From Isoetes taiwanensis (taxonomy: Eukaryota > Streptophyta > Lycopodiopsida > Isoetales > Isoetaceae), in NCBI GenBank assembly GCA_021234155.1, contig JAJEKV010000021.1, positions 17,657,710 to 17,721,709 on the forward strand: 64,000 nt of DNA, read 5' to 3'. Made by a program: the position numbers and the translations under genes. The notes under the pieces were generated by a model. That model searched no databases, was not told where the DNA came from, and saw only the letters and a list, made by a program, of their open reading frames with translations. Positions 35,720 through 46,910 of the stretch are shown in pieces (the stretch's first letter is position 1; each line of letters begins with the position of its first letter).

Positions 35720-36540
35720 CTCAGAACCAACCCTAATGCCATCAATAAAATAATGGAAGTCGCCAGCAATTTCCTCTGTCTCCATTAGCACTCTTAGCTC
35801 GATAATGGCCATTCGCTTCCATGGTGGCCGTATAAATGACTTCCTCCCTCTCCATACTCGAATATCCACCGTGACGGAGTGTCTATTATGGTCCTCAAAC
35901 GGCCCCCAAAAAGTTGTGCAGCCTCTCTTTTTTCGTTTCCTTCGTTCTAGTTGACAATTAACGATAAATATTGTTTTGGAAGAAAGTATCCGAACTTAAA
36001 GGAGGACTTAACTACGCTGGACCTGTTAGTTGACCGGATGATTCGTGGAATCGAACATCCCGTGTCGGAACCAAAAATAAGCCATCCACAAAATCGCAGG
36101 GGAGAAAGCACGATATGTCTTGGAGCTTTTGAACTTCCTGCGCCATCTGGAATATGTTAGCAAATACCTCAAAGCGGTGTGAAGATTTTGAAACTCATCC
36201 TCACGCTCCGTTTTCGTGACATTCCCGCTTGCACCTCGTCAGCCATGCATTTCTTCATTGCAATTACATTGTTCTCATTAGTCCGTGGCTTACAAAGTTC
36301 ACTTAAAGGGGGCAATTCAACCGGCCTCAAGCTCGGTTTCCTCGACCTTTACGTTATAATCATGTCCAGTAAAACCGGATGCCTATACCCCCGCAAGGTC
36401 ACGGCATCCATACCTTGGAAAAGGACAATTCCGATGTCTATGTGATACGACACAAGTACACTACTAATACTTTCGGCGGAATGACATCCACGACGTCGAT
36501 AAACATAAACCCGCACAATAAATTTGTTTGTAAACACGTG
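35720..36540 (-). pseudogene. Unknown cargo relic
   Basis: Minus-strand fragments in several frames look coding: V-R-V-Y-V-Y, D-I-G-I-V-L-F-Q-G-M-D-A-V-T-L-R-G-Y-R-H-P-V-L-L-D-M (36490-36350), then N-V-I-A-M-K-K-C-M-A-D-E-V-Q-A-G-M-S-R-K-R and S-S-F-K-F-G-Y-F-L-P-K-Q. No domain recognised; heavily shifted. The stretch 35450-35720 is AT-rich and holds nothing I can support. Confidence 0.3.
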
Positions 36541-36568
36541 TCAACGAAAAGAAATGAAAAGATAAGAA

Positions 36569-36635
36569 GATCACACGACGAAACTATCTCTACGCTAGTT
36601 AAGTAGTCGACTACTAGCTTCGGCGTCGTGTGATC
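36569..36635. repeat. Hairpin between two cargo relics
   Basis: GATCACACGACG (36569-36580) and CGTCGTGTGATC (36624-36635), exact complements. The interior (GTTAAGTAGTCGACTACTAGC) has a further small palindrome. Confidence 0.9.
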
Positions 36636-36639
36636 CGTT

Positions 36640-37083
36640 TAAGGTGGTTACCATTTGCGGGCAATTTTGGGAAGCCGTTTTTGGTGGAGATTAGCTCTTT
36701 GGCCATATCGGAAGGGGTATATGCATGTCGTATTGTTATACTTTCCACTTTAGGCGCTAGAATTCAACTTGAACTCTTTTATCTTACCTATCCAATGTGT
36801 CCGATCGCCTCGATTGCCTTTGTCGCTAACTCTATGCTCTGCCCTCGTTGATGGCAAAGATACTCACCCCTGAACCTATTGAGACAAAACCTCCCACTTC
36901 TTGACCTTGGGAGTTCGTAAATGGGGCAAGAACACGTAAATTACAGGAGACATGGATTGCGTGATGAGGAGTGAAGGCGGAGAGGATGCACGAGAGGCCG
37001 GAGTGACAAGATCTTAAGTTTGGCGCCAAAATTTGACAAGGGAGTTGGTGACGGTACGACAAGAGGGCGGTCAAAGTCACCAT
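36640..37083 (-). pseudogene. Outermost cargo relic at right end
   Basis: An ATG frame at 37083 (M-V-T-L-T-A-L-L-S-Y-R-H) shifts repeatedly. A later piece near 36850 reads S-I-E-L-A-T-K-A-I-E-A-I-G-H-I-G. It is the first gene inside the right end, separated from the inverted end by about 210 bp without a gene. Not recognised. Confidence 0.25.
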
Positions 37084-37404
37084 TATTTTGGGCGCGGGTT
37101 TACTCCCGAAAAATACGGGCCATTAAAATGGTTGCAATAAAAGCGCAGGCATCCCCTATGAAAATACGCCATGTGGATGCCAAGTAAGCCTGCTCATCCT
37201 TCTACCTGCCAAGTAATACTGACTTTCGTAAAAAAGGCGCAAACCTGATTGGTCCTGGCGAATCTGACGTGGAAATCTTTAGCCCAAGATAAGGGCCATT
37301 TTCAGACCCCAAATCCGCCCTAATGAACATTTAGAGACACGAGCAATGTATGCTCGATAAATTTATATACAAAAAATATTATTTTACATTTGAGGTACAT
37401 ATAA

Positions 37405-39240
37405 TTTACAACTCTTTCTCCGCTGTATCAGGCTCCTCAGTGCTAGCAATAGGATTAGATGGCCCAGCACCGTTGATGGGATCAAAATCAAAAGCATGGG
37501 CAGTGAGGTCAGCTTCATCGAGATTGTCGAGATCGAACTTAGCTTCTTTAATAGCCCCGTAGTCACCATCAGCAATCTCAGGTGATTTCGCTGTTTGACT
37601 TGGTTTTGCATGTTCCTCAACTCCATGTTTAACAGCACCTTGATGCTGGGACACAGGGACTGCAGCCAGGATAGGATTGGGCACGCAGTCTAGCCTACCA
37701 AGAATCCCCTTCAGGCACTGATGTTTGACTGGATCATGTTCGAACACGATGCAGAACCTTTTGTGAATCAATGTAGCTCTGCCAAAAGTACCACAAGAGA
37801 AGTAATCGAACACTCCTGTACCTGGCTATACCAGCTCCTGCATGAGGTAGGAACAGGTTGCAGGACCCATCTGACTTCTCAGTTTGGTTTCTCCGGGTAA
37901 GCCTTGCCAACTGTACCTGAATCTGCTGCGAAAGAGTTTCTCTATCATAGCCTCACTCTCCCTGTTTGCTGCCTCTCTTCTTCAGTTTGAGCAGGAAGTG
38001 GTGGAAGATGCTGGGGGTGATCGGTATAGGAAAACCTGAGGTCAATCTCTTCGACGACAGTCAGGGCAGAGGATTGGATCTTGGTGGGGTAGACGAGAGC
38101 ATGCGGTTCCAGCACCCCTGTTGGTGCTGGATTCTTGTACTCATCCTCATACATGCCAATATAAACTCTGGATCTAGAGTCCAGGTTATCCAACACTGAG
38201 GAGACAACAAAATTGTGTTCTGGGCGTGCGAAGCAAACCATCTAAAAAGATTCAGCAGTCGTGTTCTTGACTGCAATGTCAAAGAACTTAGACAGTATCG
38301 ATTGATCCCACATTGGAGTTAGACTTTGCGTATCCAGAACAATCAAAAAGGCTGGCACAGGAGTGCATTTGATTTGCCCTCTGCTATCAGTGAGCTCAAC
38401 CTCGTAGCAGAACTCTTCAGTGTCATCCCTATGCATAACTTTATTTCTTACGACCCTTGCCAAGGCAGGAGGTATGTTTCCAAAAATTCTCTCCTTGGTA
38501 AAGCCATCGTTGACCCATTTGTTATGCAGTGTCCCTATGGCCTTTAAGCTGTCATCGTCAAAGCCTGCCACCTAGGGGATGCACTTACACATAAAGGGCG
38601 TTCGGAGGGTAGCAAAAAACCCCCCTTGTATACACATTTTTAAAAGGCAATTTGACCCCTATGTGTATAGATATTGCTCTAGATCAGTGCCTAAAAACAC
38701 CCCTAACCCCTACATATATGTACGCGCAAATGGTCCAAAAAACACCCCTCCATTGAACTCTCATGGGTTATATGCTAATGAAATGTGAATCCCCCGAGGC
38801 CTGCCACAGTGGAACAGAAGTCTTCGAAGGAGGTGAACTTCCTTGGGAAGTTTTCCTTGACATACTCAAAAATTTCCTTCTTCAAGAATGCTAATGTCTT
38901 GAGAGCTCTAGCCCTCGTCTTAAAGAAGTAGTCACCTGTGTAATCAGTGGAGACCTTAACGTATACCTTCTCGTCAAGCACCACCTGAAATAAGACTCTA
39001 TAATCCTCATAGTGCATGCCTCTGAGGAACCACAGATAAGTCTGACTGAAGTAGTCACTATCTTTGGCCCAGACACAGACTATAGGCTGCCCTCTGTTGT
39101 CCTTGAGCTTGCCAGTTTTCCATTGGTTCCACAGTGATTGGAACATCTAAAAGATATCCTCCGGCATGAAGACCCACCAGTTGAAGTCTTTTGGCTGCTT
39201 ACCACGCATGGTAACTTCAACTAGAGCCAGGTACGTTGAA
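37405..39240 (-). pseudogene. Beta-class DNA methyltransferase-like gene, C-terminal part
   Basis: The long minus-strand frame runs from about 39230 (V-E-V-T-M-R-G-K-Q-P-K-D-F-N-W-W-V) through 38799, is interrupted by a MITE, and continues 38571-37945 in the same frame except for in-frame TAGs. After a shift come K-L-R-S-Q-M-G-P, then V-F-D-Y-F-S-C-G-T-F-G-R-A-T-L, C-I-V-F-E-H-D-P-V-K-H. That block matches motif X plus motif I (D-x-F-x-G-x-G-T, then the E-x-D binding the ribose) placed C-terminally, as in beta-class adenine/cytosine-N4 methyltransferases. The tail is acidic and ends at a TAA near 37407. Motif IV (D-P-P-Y) is not visible here. In-frame TAGs fall at 39147, 38242 and about 37833. 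Nuclear-genome copies of this type are normally element-borne; the source may be phage-like. Confidence 0.5.
38563..38807. mobile_element. 227-bp MITE with 9-bp target duplication
   Basis: The element occupies 38572-38798 and is flanked by GCCTGCCAC on both sides (38563-38571 and 38799-38807). Its ends are short inverted repeats (CTAGGGGAT against ATCCCCCGAG). It splits the methyltransferase-like frame at S-T-V-A-G / F-D-D-D, and that frame is continuous without it. A 9-bp duplication is typical of Mutator-like elements. Confidence 0.9.
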
Positions 39241-39254
39241 TGCAAAGGACATTT

Positions 39255-39445
39255 ATTAGCACGGATGCAAAAGGCGCCGTAGCGCCATTTTAATGGTAAA
39301 ACTTAAAACTCATTATGTACTGAACCCAAGGAAACCTATAGTCAAGACAATTGCTATGAAATGGTACCACGTCGCCATTTCAGATCAAATGGCACGATGG
39401 CGCCATTTCACATCAAAAGGTGCCGCGACGCCATTTCATATCAAG
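39255..39445. repeat. GGCGCCATTT-type short repeats
   Basis: Four to five units of the form ATCAAATGGCACGATGGCGCCATTTCA (variants CGTCGCCATTT, CGACGCCATTT) lie just ahead of the LINE ORF1-like gene. Possibly the decayed 5' leader array of that element. Confidence 0.7.
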
Positions 39446-39600
39446 ACACAAACGAAAATAACCTACAGAAGACAAATTGGAACAGGGCTGGAGAAGACGG
39501 CGCCAGACGGTTTTTGGTGTATCTCCCTCATCGGGTGTCAGATTGGAGTGATTTTTGGTGCGTTGGAAAGCTGTCTTGGTGAGCTTTCCATTGGTGTATG

Positions 39601-41391
39601 GCATCGGATATTTCAGTGCCTCTAGCTATGCCAGATTGCAGCACTTCCATTTCGGTCTCCATGACAAACCCTGGTGTGTTTTCTTCATGTGCTTTACCTT
39701 CTGAGGTAAGCTCTCTTATTTTGAATAGCTCCAACTTTACTGCATCCGGGGTCTCTTCTGTTCCTATTAATGCCTCAATTGGCCTCCAATTGCCAGCAAA
39801 CTCTCAGCTTAATCCTTTAGCTCTTGATGTTGTACCTTCTGCCTCACTTTCTGATCTACAACAATTTCCTCCTCTTCCTTCATCTCAGTTTGTTCCTGCT
39901 TCTCCCAATCCCCCTTGCATCCTGGTTCTGGAACCCCTAGTGGTGTAGCTCCAATGCGTGCTACTTCTTCTGTGCCAACAAGTGCTTCTACTACCCCTGC
40001 TGTTGGGACATCAAGTAATCTCGGCTTTCGTGCTCCTCATACACGCTTCAGTGATTGGATTAAGCGGGACATGTCTTCCAGTGTTAGAAGTGCCCGAGTC
40101 TCTGCCGCTATGAATATTTTGGTTGCAAATAATAAACGCGATGTCTCGGCATATTTGAAGGAGTTGCAATCTATGGCTGATCATATGGATGTTCAGTTAC
40201 CTTCTGAGGATGTTTTTTATGAGCCGGATCAGTGTGCTAGTATGTTTGCTAATGCTGGTGAATCTGTGATTGCAATTGATCACAACTCGCATTTGCAATA
40301 AGTTCAGAATTTGGTTTCTCATGCGGTTGTATGTCATTTCATGGGCCAGTTCCTTGATCTCCGTAGGATGGGTTTTTGGTTTAAGTAGCATCTCCAAAGA
40401 CTAAAGTTGCTACTTTTGAGTCCTTGAAAGTTCTTGACAAAAAGAATAATTTTTTCTTGATCATGTTTGATTCTCATGTTCCTCTGGATAAGCTTGTAGA
40501 GCGTGGAGTAGAACCCTTATGGAGAAACTATCTGCTATATCAAGCTTAGACACCTGGCTTTGCATCTAATAAGTCAAGTGCTCTCCGCATGCCTTGTTGG
40601 TTTGCTTTGGAAGACTTTCCAATTGAAATGCAAGTTCTTGAGTTCATGGTGGCTATTGCTAATGGTCTGGGGTTGTATCTTGCCTACTCTATTGTCATTG
40701 GTCCTCGCATTTGTGTATCTCTGCCTATTTCTGCTTCATTACCAAAGTCTTTTATGGTTAGGAGTGGCCCTCCGTTCTTTAGATATCATCTATCTTTGCT
40801 CAATGGTCCTGAGTTAGGTAAGATGTTCCATGATATTGATACTTTTGCTGCTTACTGCCTTGCTTCTCCCTTGAAGCCCGTTCTTTCTTCTACTGCTGCA
40901 CCTGCCACTTTCACCTCTACTGTGACCACACATCCTACTATTTCTCATGTGCCCTCATGTGTTCCTGTTGTGTCCTCCACGCCTACTCAATCAATCCCTT
41001 CACCTCTTGCCCAATATCGGCCATCGTCATAGATTGCAAGTCATTCAAGAGACACAAGAAAGGGGGAAATGATGAATGATGTATGGCAGCGAATCAGTTT
41101 AAAGAAAGCAGCACAAAATAAGCATGCACATGTCACACCGCGCTCTTCTGAAGGCACACATGGAAGGGTTGAGCAGAGCGGAGGCTCTCCCTTACCACTG
41201 GCAGGTCAACAGACGGAGGGAGCTGATCTAGAGTGCTCTTCTATTGGGAGGAATAAGCAGAGCAAGGGTTCTCCTTCGCCAGGTATCTTACACAATGGAA
41301 GGGTGGAACAGGGCAAACAAGGCCAAAATGAATTAATCTTCATCAGGATGCATGCATGCAACTTCATTTCACTTTATGGATCAACTAATTG
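39601..41391 (+). pseudogene. LINE ORF1 (DUF4283-like gag) relic
   Basis: A serine/proline-rich N-terminus (M-A-S-D-I-S-V-P-L-A) is followed by a shift and W-I-K-R-D-M-S-S-S-V-R. Then H-A-V-V-C-H-F-M-G-Q-F-L-D-L-R-R and M-P-C-W-F-A-L-E-D-F-P-I-E-M-Q-V-L-E-F-M-V-A-I-A-N-G-L-G-L-Y-L-A. The last piece has the W-[VF]-x-L-x-x-[LF]-P ... I-x-x-x-x-G spacing of plant LINE ORF1 DUF4283 domains. The C-terminal part is again low-complexity and ends at 41391 (TGA). No reverse transcriptase follows in this orientation. Several frameshifts. Confidence 0.55.
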
Positions 41392-41764
41392 AGTCTTAAC
41401 CCAACCAGTATGTTGCTTGCTTAAGGAATATCCTATATTTAAGTCTGTGGCTCCTAATCTCCTACATAACTACTCTCTCTATTTGTTATTGTAAAATTCA
41501 AGAGCTGTAAATTTTGAATGTTGCAGCAAATGTTTATCATGAAGCTGGTCCAAGTCTACAACATGCAAGAGGTTTTTTGTCTCTCTTTACTTATTTAAGA
41601 CTTATAAGCTCCATCAATTTAAATATTTGTTCCAATTGGCATATCTAGGGGAAACGGGAAGAAGATTACCTGATTTGGGAACTAGGCATTACCTCACTAG
41701 TGACAGTTGGATTAAAGCTATACAAGAAGACAAAAATACAATAGACTAGAATAGAATAAGATTT

Positions 41765-43150
41765 TTATCGTCCACGGAGACCAATTGGCCTATGGGACCT
41801 AAACAGGAGACGCAACAAGCGTATTAATATCCGGGTTAACCCCCCCTCCCCCCTGCCCCTAAGGGTTGGTTGGGGGAAAAACCATGACAGGAATAGGTTT
41901 GTTGTCAAACTGCACAAATACCAATATAGATATATATACATCATGGGGGAGACATATATGTACACGTACCAGGTAAGTGCCCGAGGACCGAGCTGATCTC
42001 GGCAATCCATGATCTCTTGGAGGCATGATCCCAACCTTCATACCCTGGTGAGTAGCTCATGCAGGGGCTGTCCAGGGCGGACCAGGTCAGCAAAGCGTAT
42101 CCGAATATCATCATATGATGGACAACTATGAAGGGTATATCATTCGTCTTCCACCGCTCCAACCTGGCAGCGTTGGCAAAGCCTCTCCTGACGTGGATCC
42201 CCAATCCATCTCCCGGTCTCAATCCAGAGATGGTGTGCACCTGTGCTTTTTCATAGGTAGATGAGTGCGCAGATAGCATTGCGGGCCCCGCCCCAACATG
42301 GGATTTATGTGGCATTGATAACGTGCTGTCTTGATCTGTTCAAGGGTGCTGGCATCCCATAGCTTGCTGAGGAAGCATGTGTCAAGGTATTGTCTGGAAT
42401 TTGGCGATCTGCCTCCGTTTGCACTCAGATACACCTGTCTCCTGCATATTCTATCTAGCTAGCCATTGAGCTCACTTTTCACGCAAGCAGGCTTTTAGGC
42501 ATTGAGGCCCCATTGCCACAATTCCAGAAGGTGGTCCATGCTGACCACCTTCTGGAAGTAGACGATGTGTCTGTCAAGGGCTCCCCTTTGAAGAGGCAAG
42601 TAACCGATTTCCTGCAACAGTATCTGTTATGGGGCTATAGACTTCACCCCCAGGGCCCATGCCAAAAAAGCTTTCTGCACCCGCTCCAAGTTATTCCAAG
42701 TGGCGAGGGAAATCACCGAGCCATAGACCTCGACCCCATATAGAAGCACAGGTTCTACTAGCACCTTGAATAGGTGCGATTGGTGGGCCCAATCATACAG
42801 CTCTGCCTTGTCGGTATTCTTCTTCATTGCATAGAGTGCCTTCCAACCTGTTGTGGCTTGCAGCCGAATAGAATTGTCCTAGTTCATGGCCGACGAAAAC
42901 TCCACCCCCAAATATTTGTAAGCGGACACCAATTCAACATTTTGGCCACGATAAGTTAGGGTTGGGGCCCTTGGCTGGCGTGCGGACGATACGAGAACTA
43001 CCTTGGTCTTGGCTAAATTGACGCGCATGTCAGTCATCTGGCAAAATGTGTCCAGGGCATCGAGATGGCGTTGCATGTCCGCTGATAGAAGAGAAGTTGC
43101 TGAAAGAACTAAGAAACAAAAAGCAGAAGAGAAGAAGGTTTCAGCCAAGA
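41765..43150 (-). mobile_element. LINE fragment, reverse-transcriptase C-terminal part
   Basis: Read on the minus strand, 43148-42879 encodes H-L-D-A-L-D-T-F-C-Q-M-T-D-M-R-V-N-L-A-K-T-K-V-V and V-S-A-Y-K-Y-L-G-V-E-F. This is the conserved post-YADD part of plant non-LTR reverse transcriptases (x-N-x-x-K-T-x ... Y-x-Y-L-G). 42827-42627 continues with L-F-K-V-L-V-E-P-V-L-L-Y-G-V-E-V-Y-G. The 3' end near 41765 carries CTCCGTGGACGATAAAA, also present in the copies at 43.9 and 51.1 kb. It is 5'-truncated and frameshifted. Confidence 0.8.
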
Positions 43151-43389
43151 GTATTCAGTCTAACTGGATACGAGATGAGGAGGAGGAGATTTCTATTGTT
43201 GAAGAATAAGAGACAAACTGCATCATGAACACTTTTAACTCTACGAAAACCTTTTTAGAGCCATTTTCATAACTTTTTAACATTTTTATCAAACTCAAGA
43301 CTGTTATAACAGATCTGATCAAGTTTATTTCAAAAAACACGTTTATGCTTTGAGCTTCTTCATGGTTTACTATGGCAGCCTTCAATGGG

Positions 43390-43690
43390 GACCCTCATGT
43401 CCTAGGGGGCTGCTACCTCAGCCCTGGTGGTACTAGTACCCCCACCACTTTGGAACCTCATACCTTGAGGTAGCACTTCTAAATTAACAAGCAACTAAAT
43501 TTTCCAAACATATAATCTCATTTGGCATATAGTCATACCAGATGCATAGCCATTGAAGTGCTTACAAGGCTGCAAATTCAATTACGCACTTAAGTAAGTG
43601 AATTAATGGTCCCCCCCAACCCTGTCCATTTTGATGTTTTAACTCTGATGTGCCATACAAGATGTATATTGGTTGATTTCGTATAAGGGG
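43390..43690. other. No gene recognised
   Basis: Mixed sequence upstream of the polypurine tract. No frame, repeat or site that I can support. Confidence 0.4.
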
Positions 43691-43908
43691 ATGCCAAGCC
43701 CCGCACGAGAAAGAAATGGAAAGGTGAAAATGGAAAAAGAGAACAGAAAAGGAAAAAAATTGTAAGAACAAGGAAAAAAAGGGTGGGATTTTGGGGGTGA
43801 GAGAAGAAGGAAAAGAGGAAAAATGAAAAAAAAAAGGGCGGGAAAAAAAGGAAAAAAAGTAAAGGAAAAAAAGGAAAAGCTAAGAAAGGAAGGAAGGAAG
43901 GAAGGAAG
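43690..43908. repeat. Purine-rich tract ending in (GGAA)n
   Basis: About 200 bp of nearly pure A/G on the plus strand. It ends in five GGAA units that are the reverse complement of the TTCC tail of the adjacent LINE copy. Confidence 0.85.
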
Positions 43909-44660
43909 GTACTTTTATCGTCCACGGAGACCAATCGGTCTATGGGACCCAATACAAAAACGCAGCAAGCGGATTACCGCCCGGATTAAAAAAACCCCCC
44001 GGCAAGGGTTTTCGAGGGAAAACCGCGGGCAAAGAATCACCGGCCGACAAACCGCCCCTAACATATAAAATGCGAAAAACACCCAAATATATACGGGCCA
44101 TGCACCGCACCGTAGTGCCTAATCGGCGGGCAACCAAAGGGGCAAAGGTGACCTCGCAGTCCAAGATTACCTCAATGTAATGTACGACCCCGTGGCACGC
44201 ATCGACGATGTGTTCATCAAGAAATGCAAGGGCAAGTCCGCCGCATACTAAGGGCCGATCCGCCCGGATCCGATCAACGCCGGGCAACTCGAAAGTGTGA
44301 GACTCATCCTCAATGGCACCCGCTTGACAAAGATCGACAGAGTCTGCTCCGGGCGGGCTCCCCCAATCCACCGCCTGCCTCGAGCGCGAAGATGGTGGGG
44401 GCACCGTATGTAATGGAGGCAATGAGTCCGCGCTTTTCAGGGGCAACCGGGAACACGTAGAGCTGTGGCCCCGCTAACACGGGTTGATGTGCTCCTTGTA
44501 ATGGGCCATTTTGACCGCTTCTAGAGCCCGGGTCCCGTGAGCTTGCCAAGGAAACAAGCTGCCTAGGTACTCCCCGCAGTCGTCACGATCGCCATCGCGG
44601 CCCACCGCACGACCAGGCTCCCCAGACGCTCCATCTGGCGAACCACTGATCTCTCTTACC
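43890..44660 (-). mobile_element. LINE 3' end, second copy
   Basis: On the minus strand, C-Q-A-G-A-I-E-D-E-S-H-T-F lies at about 44330 and matches the zinc-knuckle-like C-x-x-G-x-x-E-D-E-x-H end of plant LINE ORF2. The last 60 bp are shared with 41765 (GTCCCATAGACCGATTGG, CTCCGTGGACGATAAAA) and run into TTCC repeats. Confidence 0.75.
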
Positions 44661-46125
44661 CCTCGGAGAAAATGAAAACGGGAAAAAACGATAAGAGGAC
44701 CAAAAAGGAAAAAAATATAAAACTAGAGGGCAGGCTTGAGGCAAAGGGTTAGAAAAATTGAAGGGAGATTGGGGGCATCAAATAATGACAGTGCTTAAGT
44801 TGTGTTATTTATATGTATTAGTGGCTTCCATAATTATAATATTTCTAATGGTGCCCTGAATGATGAAGCTCCTATTGAGACTATTGTGAGCAATGCAATC
44901 ATGTTATATACTCTTAGAAACCCCTCTTGTAGCTCATTTAAATTATTGACTAAGATATTTTACTTAGAAATGGGTCAAATGTGCATAGGTACTCTGCATG
45001 GGCATTGTTGAGCAACTGGGAGTTCATAACAATAGAGAGGTTTGGGTTTGGGGACAATATGGTAGAATGTTGCAACTTCAAGAAGGCATTGTCTTCTTAG
45101 GGTCTATACCACTCGTGTTTGATACATTAGATTGCAAATATGATCTCTATTAAGTTCTATAGCATGCATTGTAGAAGATTTTATTGTGCAGTCAAGTGAA
45201 TATTGGAGTTGCTATTATGGGAGACTCATCCAAATTCAAATGAAAATCAAGCAATATTTAGAATATAGTTTGTGTTTTATCCATTTTAAAGAAATTGTAT
45301 AAAACACCAGGCCAAGCTCCGAAACCATCAAAGAAGTTCAGCAGTGCATGGCAATCCTAAATCAAGAAGGCCTCTTAAATGTTTGCAAATGACATGAAGC
45401 TCCAAAACCAACGAGGAAGTTGTTCAATAATTCAACGCCATATAGAACACAAATTTTTCAATGAGCTCCAATTGATTTTATGGGGAAAAGTTGTTTATAA
45501 TGAAGAGTCTCCAATAACATATTCTATGAAAAGGTACAATATAACCAAAAAAGGTATTACGATCACCATTCAAATTTAACATATTTTCAGTGATGAAGCT
45601 TAGCCAACGTAACATTTGTGGACACCATGGTCTTCAATTACGAATGATTGAAGATATATAATAAATCAAACTCGTGCATGTCTTGGACAACATATCAAGA
45701 TTGAGAAATGGTTAGTCCTATTAAATACATAAAAGGCAATATGAATCCCTGGTCTTAAGGTAGTAAGGTGCTACTACGTCTTTAAAAGCCGTGATAGCTA
45801 CAACTAATCCAATCTCACATCATTAATATGAAACATTGGGTTGGCTATAGACTATATAGCATGCATTAACTATCTTGGTTCTTAATACCGAATTTAGGAT
45901 TGACAATCATAAGTGATCAACTTTATAGATCACCCAACTCATCTTAAATCTGAAAGACTTAATGTGGCATACTGCAATATCACATCACTAATATATGAAA
46001 TATTGGGCTGGCTATTGACTGTTGAACATGTGTTCCTCACAAATAGCATGCCAAGTCTCACACTAACAATCATAAGTGCCTAACATTAGATGCCCAATAA
46101 CTATACACATCAAAAACGATGCCCA
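44661..46125. other. No gene recognised
   Basis: AT-rich sequence with short open frames (44802-45011, 45379-45579). A paired phrase, ATATGAAACATTGGGTTGGCTAT near 45830 and ATATGAAATATTGGGCTGGC near 45995, indicates a diverged internal duplication. Confidence 0.45.
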
Positions 46126-46129
46126 GATC

Positions 46130-46700
46130 CTCCTTAAAATACCCCATAAAAAACCCCTCAAAATCCCCCTTTTCGTGGAATGGACATGATTTTAAGAAAC
46201 GGGGTATCTGGCCACAATCCCCCTTTGTGATTTTGTAGATTAATATCCCCTTATTTTTGAAACTTTTTTATATCCCCCATCTCATATGCAATGTTCATAC
46301 CCCTTCTCTCGCAACTAATGTTCATACCCCTTTCTAGCAACAATCCCCCTTTTGTGCTTTTGTAGTTTAATGCCCCCTTGAAAATTTCTTCATTTGTACC
46401 CCATTTCAACGTATGCAATATTCGTACCCCATTTCTTGCAACCATTGTTCATACCCTTTTTCTCAACAATCCCCCCTTTGTGTTTTGTAGTTTAATATCC
46501 CCTTACTTCGTTCATACCCCTATTTTCAACCATCCCCCTTTTGTGATCTTGTAATTTAATACCCATTTTCTCAACAATACCCACTTTGTGATTTATAATT
46601 TAATATCCCTTACATTTGTACCCCTTTCCATATGCAATGTTCATACTACTGTCATGACAACCAGTGTTCATACCCATTTTTGGCGACGTCCCCCCTTTAT
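46130..46700. repeat. Degenerate C-rich satellite
   Basis: Roughly five units of about 110-130 bp are built from CATACCCC, TTCTCAACAATCCCCC, TTTGTGATTTTGTAGTTTAAT and CCCCTT words. Confidence 0.8.
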
Positions 46701-46910
46701 ATGAATAAGAATGCATAAGGAAGAAGCCATTTCCTTGCAGCATGTTAGAGAAATGAATGTTTCAGGCTTATATTTTAAGACATGGGCATAATAGCTACAA
46801 CCTCAATTATTTAGAAATATATGTATAACACAGTACATATTAGAAAATAACAGCAAAACTAATTATTTATTAGCTTCTGCTGCTTACATCCAAGTAGCAT
46901 GCAGTCTTAC

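Larger units (their letters stand above)
23761..37324. mobile_element. 13.6-kb DNA transposon with 31-bp inverted ends
   Basis: ATTAGGGCAGATTTGGGGTC and the next 11 bases (23761-23791) occur as the reverse complement at 37294-37324 with a single A/G difference. Between the ends are a plus-strand transposase-like relic (left half), at least six minus-strand cargo genes (right half) and a family of intergenic hairpins. No target duplication of 3-9 bp is obvious beside the ends. Every gene shows frameshifts, so this copy is old. I see no DNA polymerase B, retroviral-type integrase or capsid segment, so it is not an obvious Maverick. The superfamily is undetermined. Confidence 0.75.

Noticed and set aside
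23761-37324. Maverick/Polinton or integrated giant-virus segment
   Set aside because: Gene-rich with intergenic hairpins as in viruses, but no polymerase, packaging ATPase, capsid or integrase segment could be read; inverted ends are only 31 bp.
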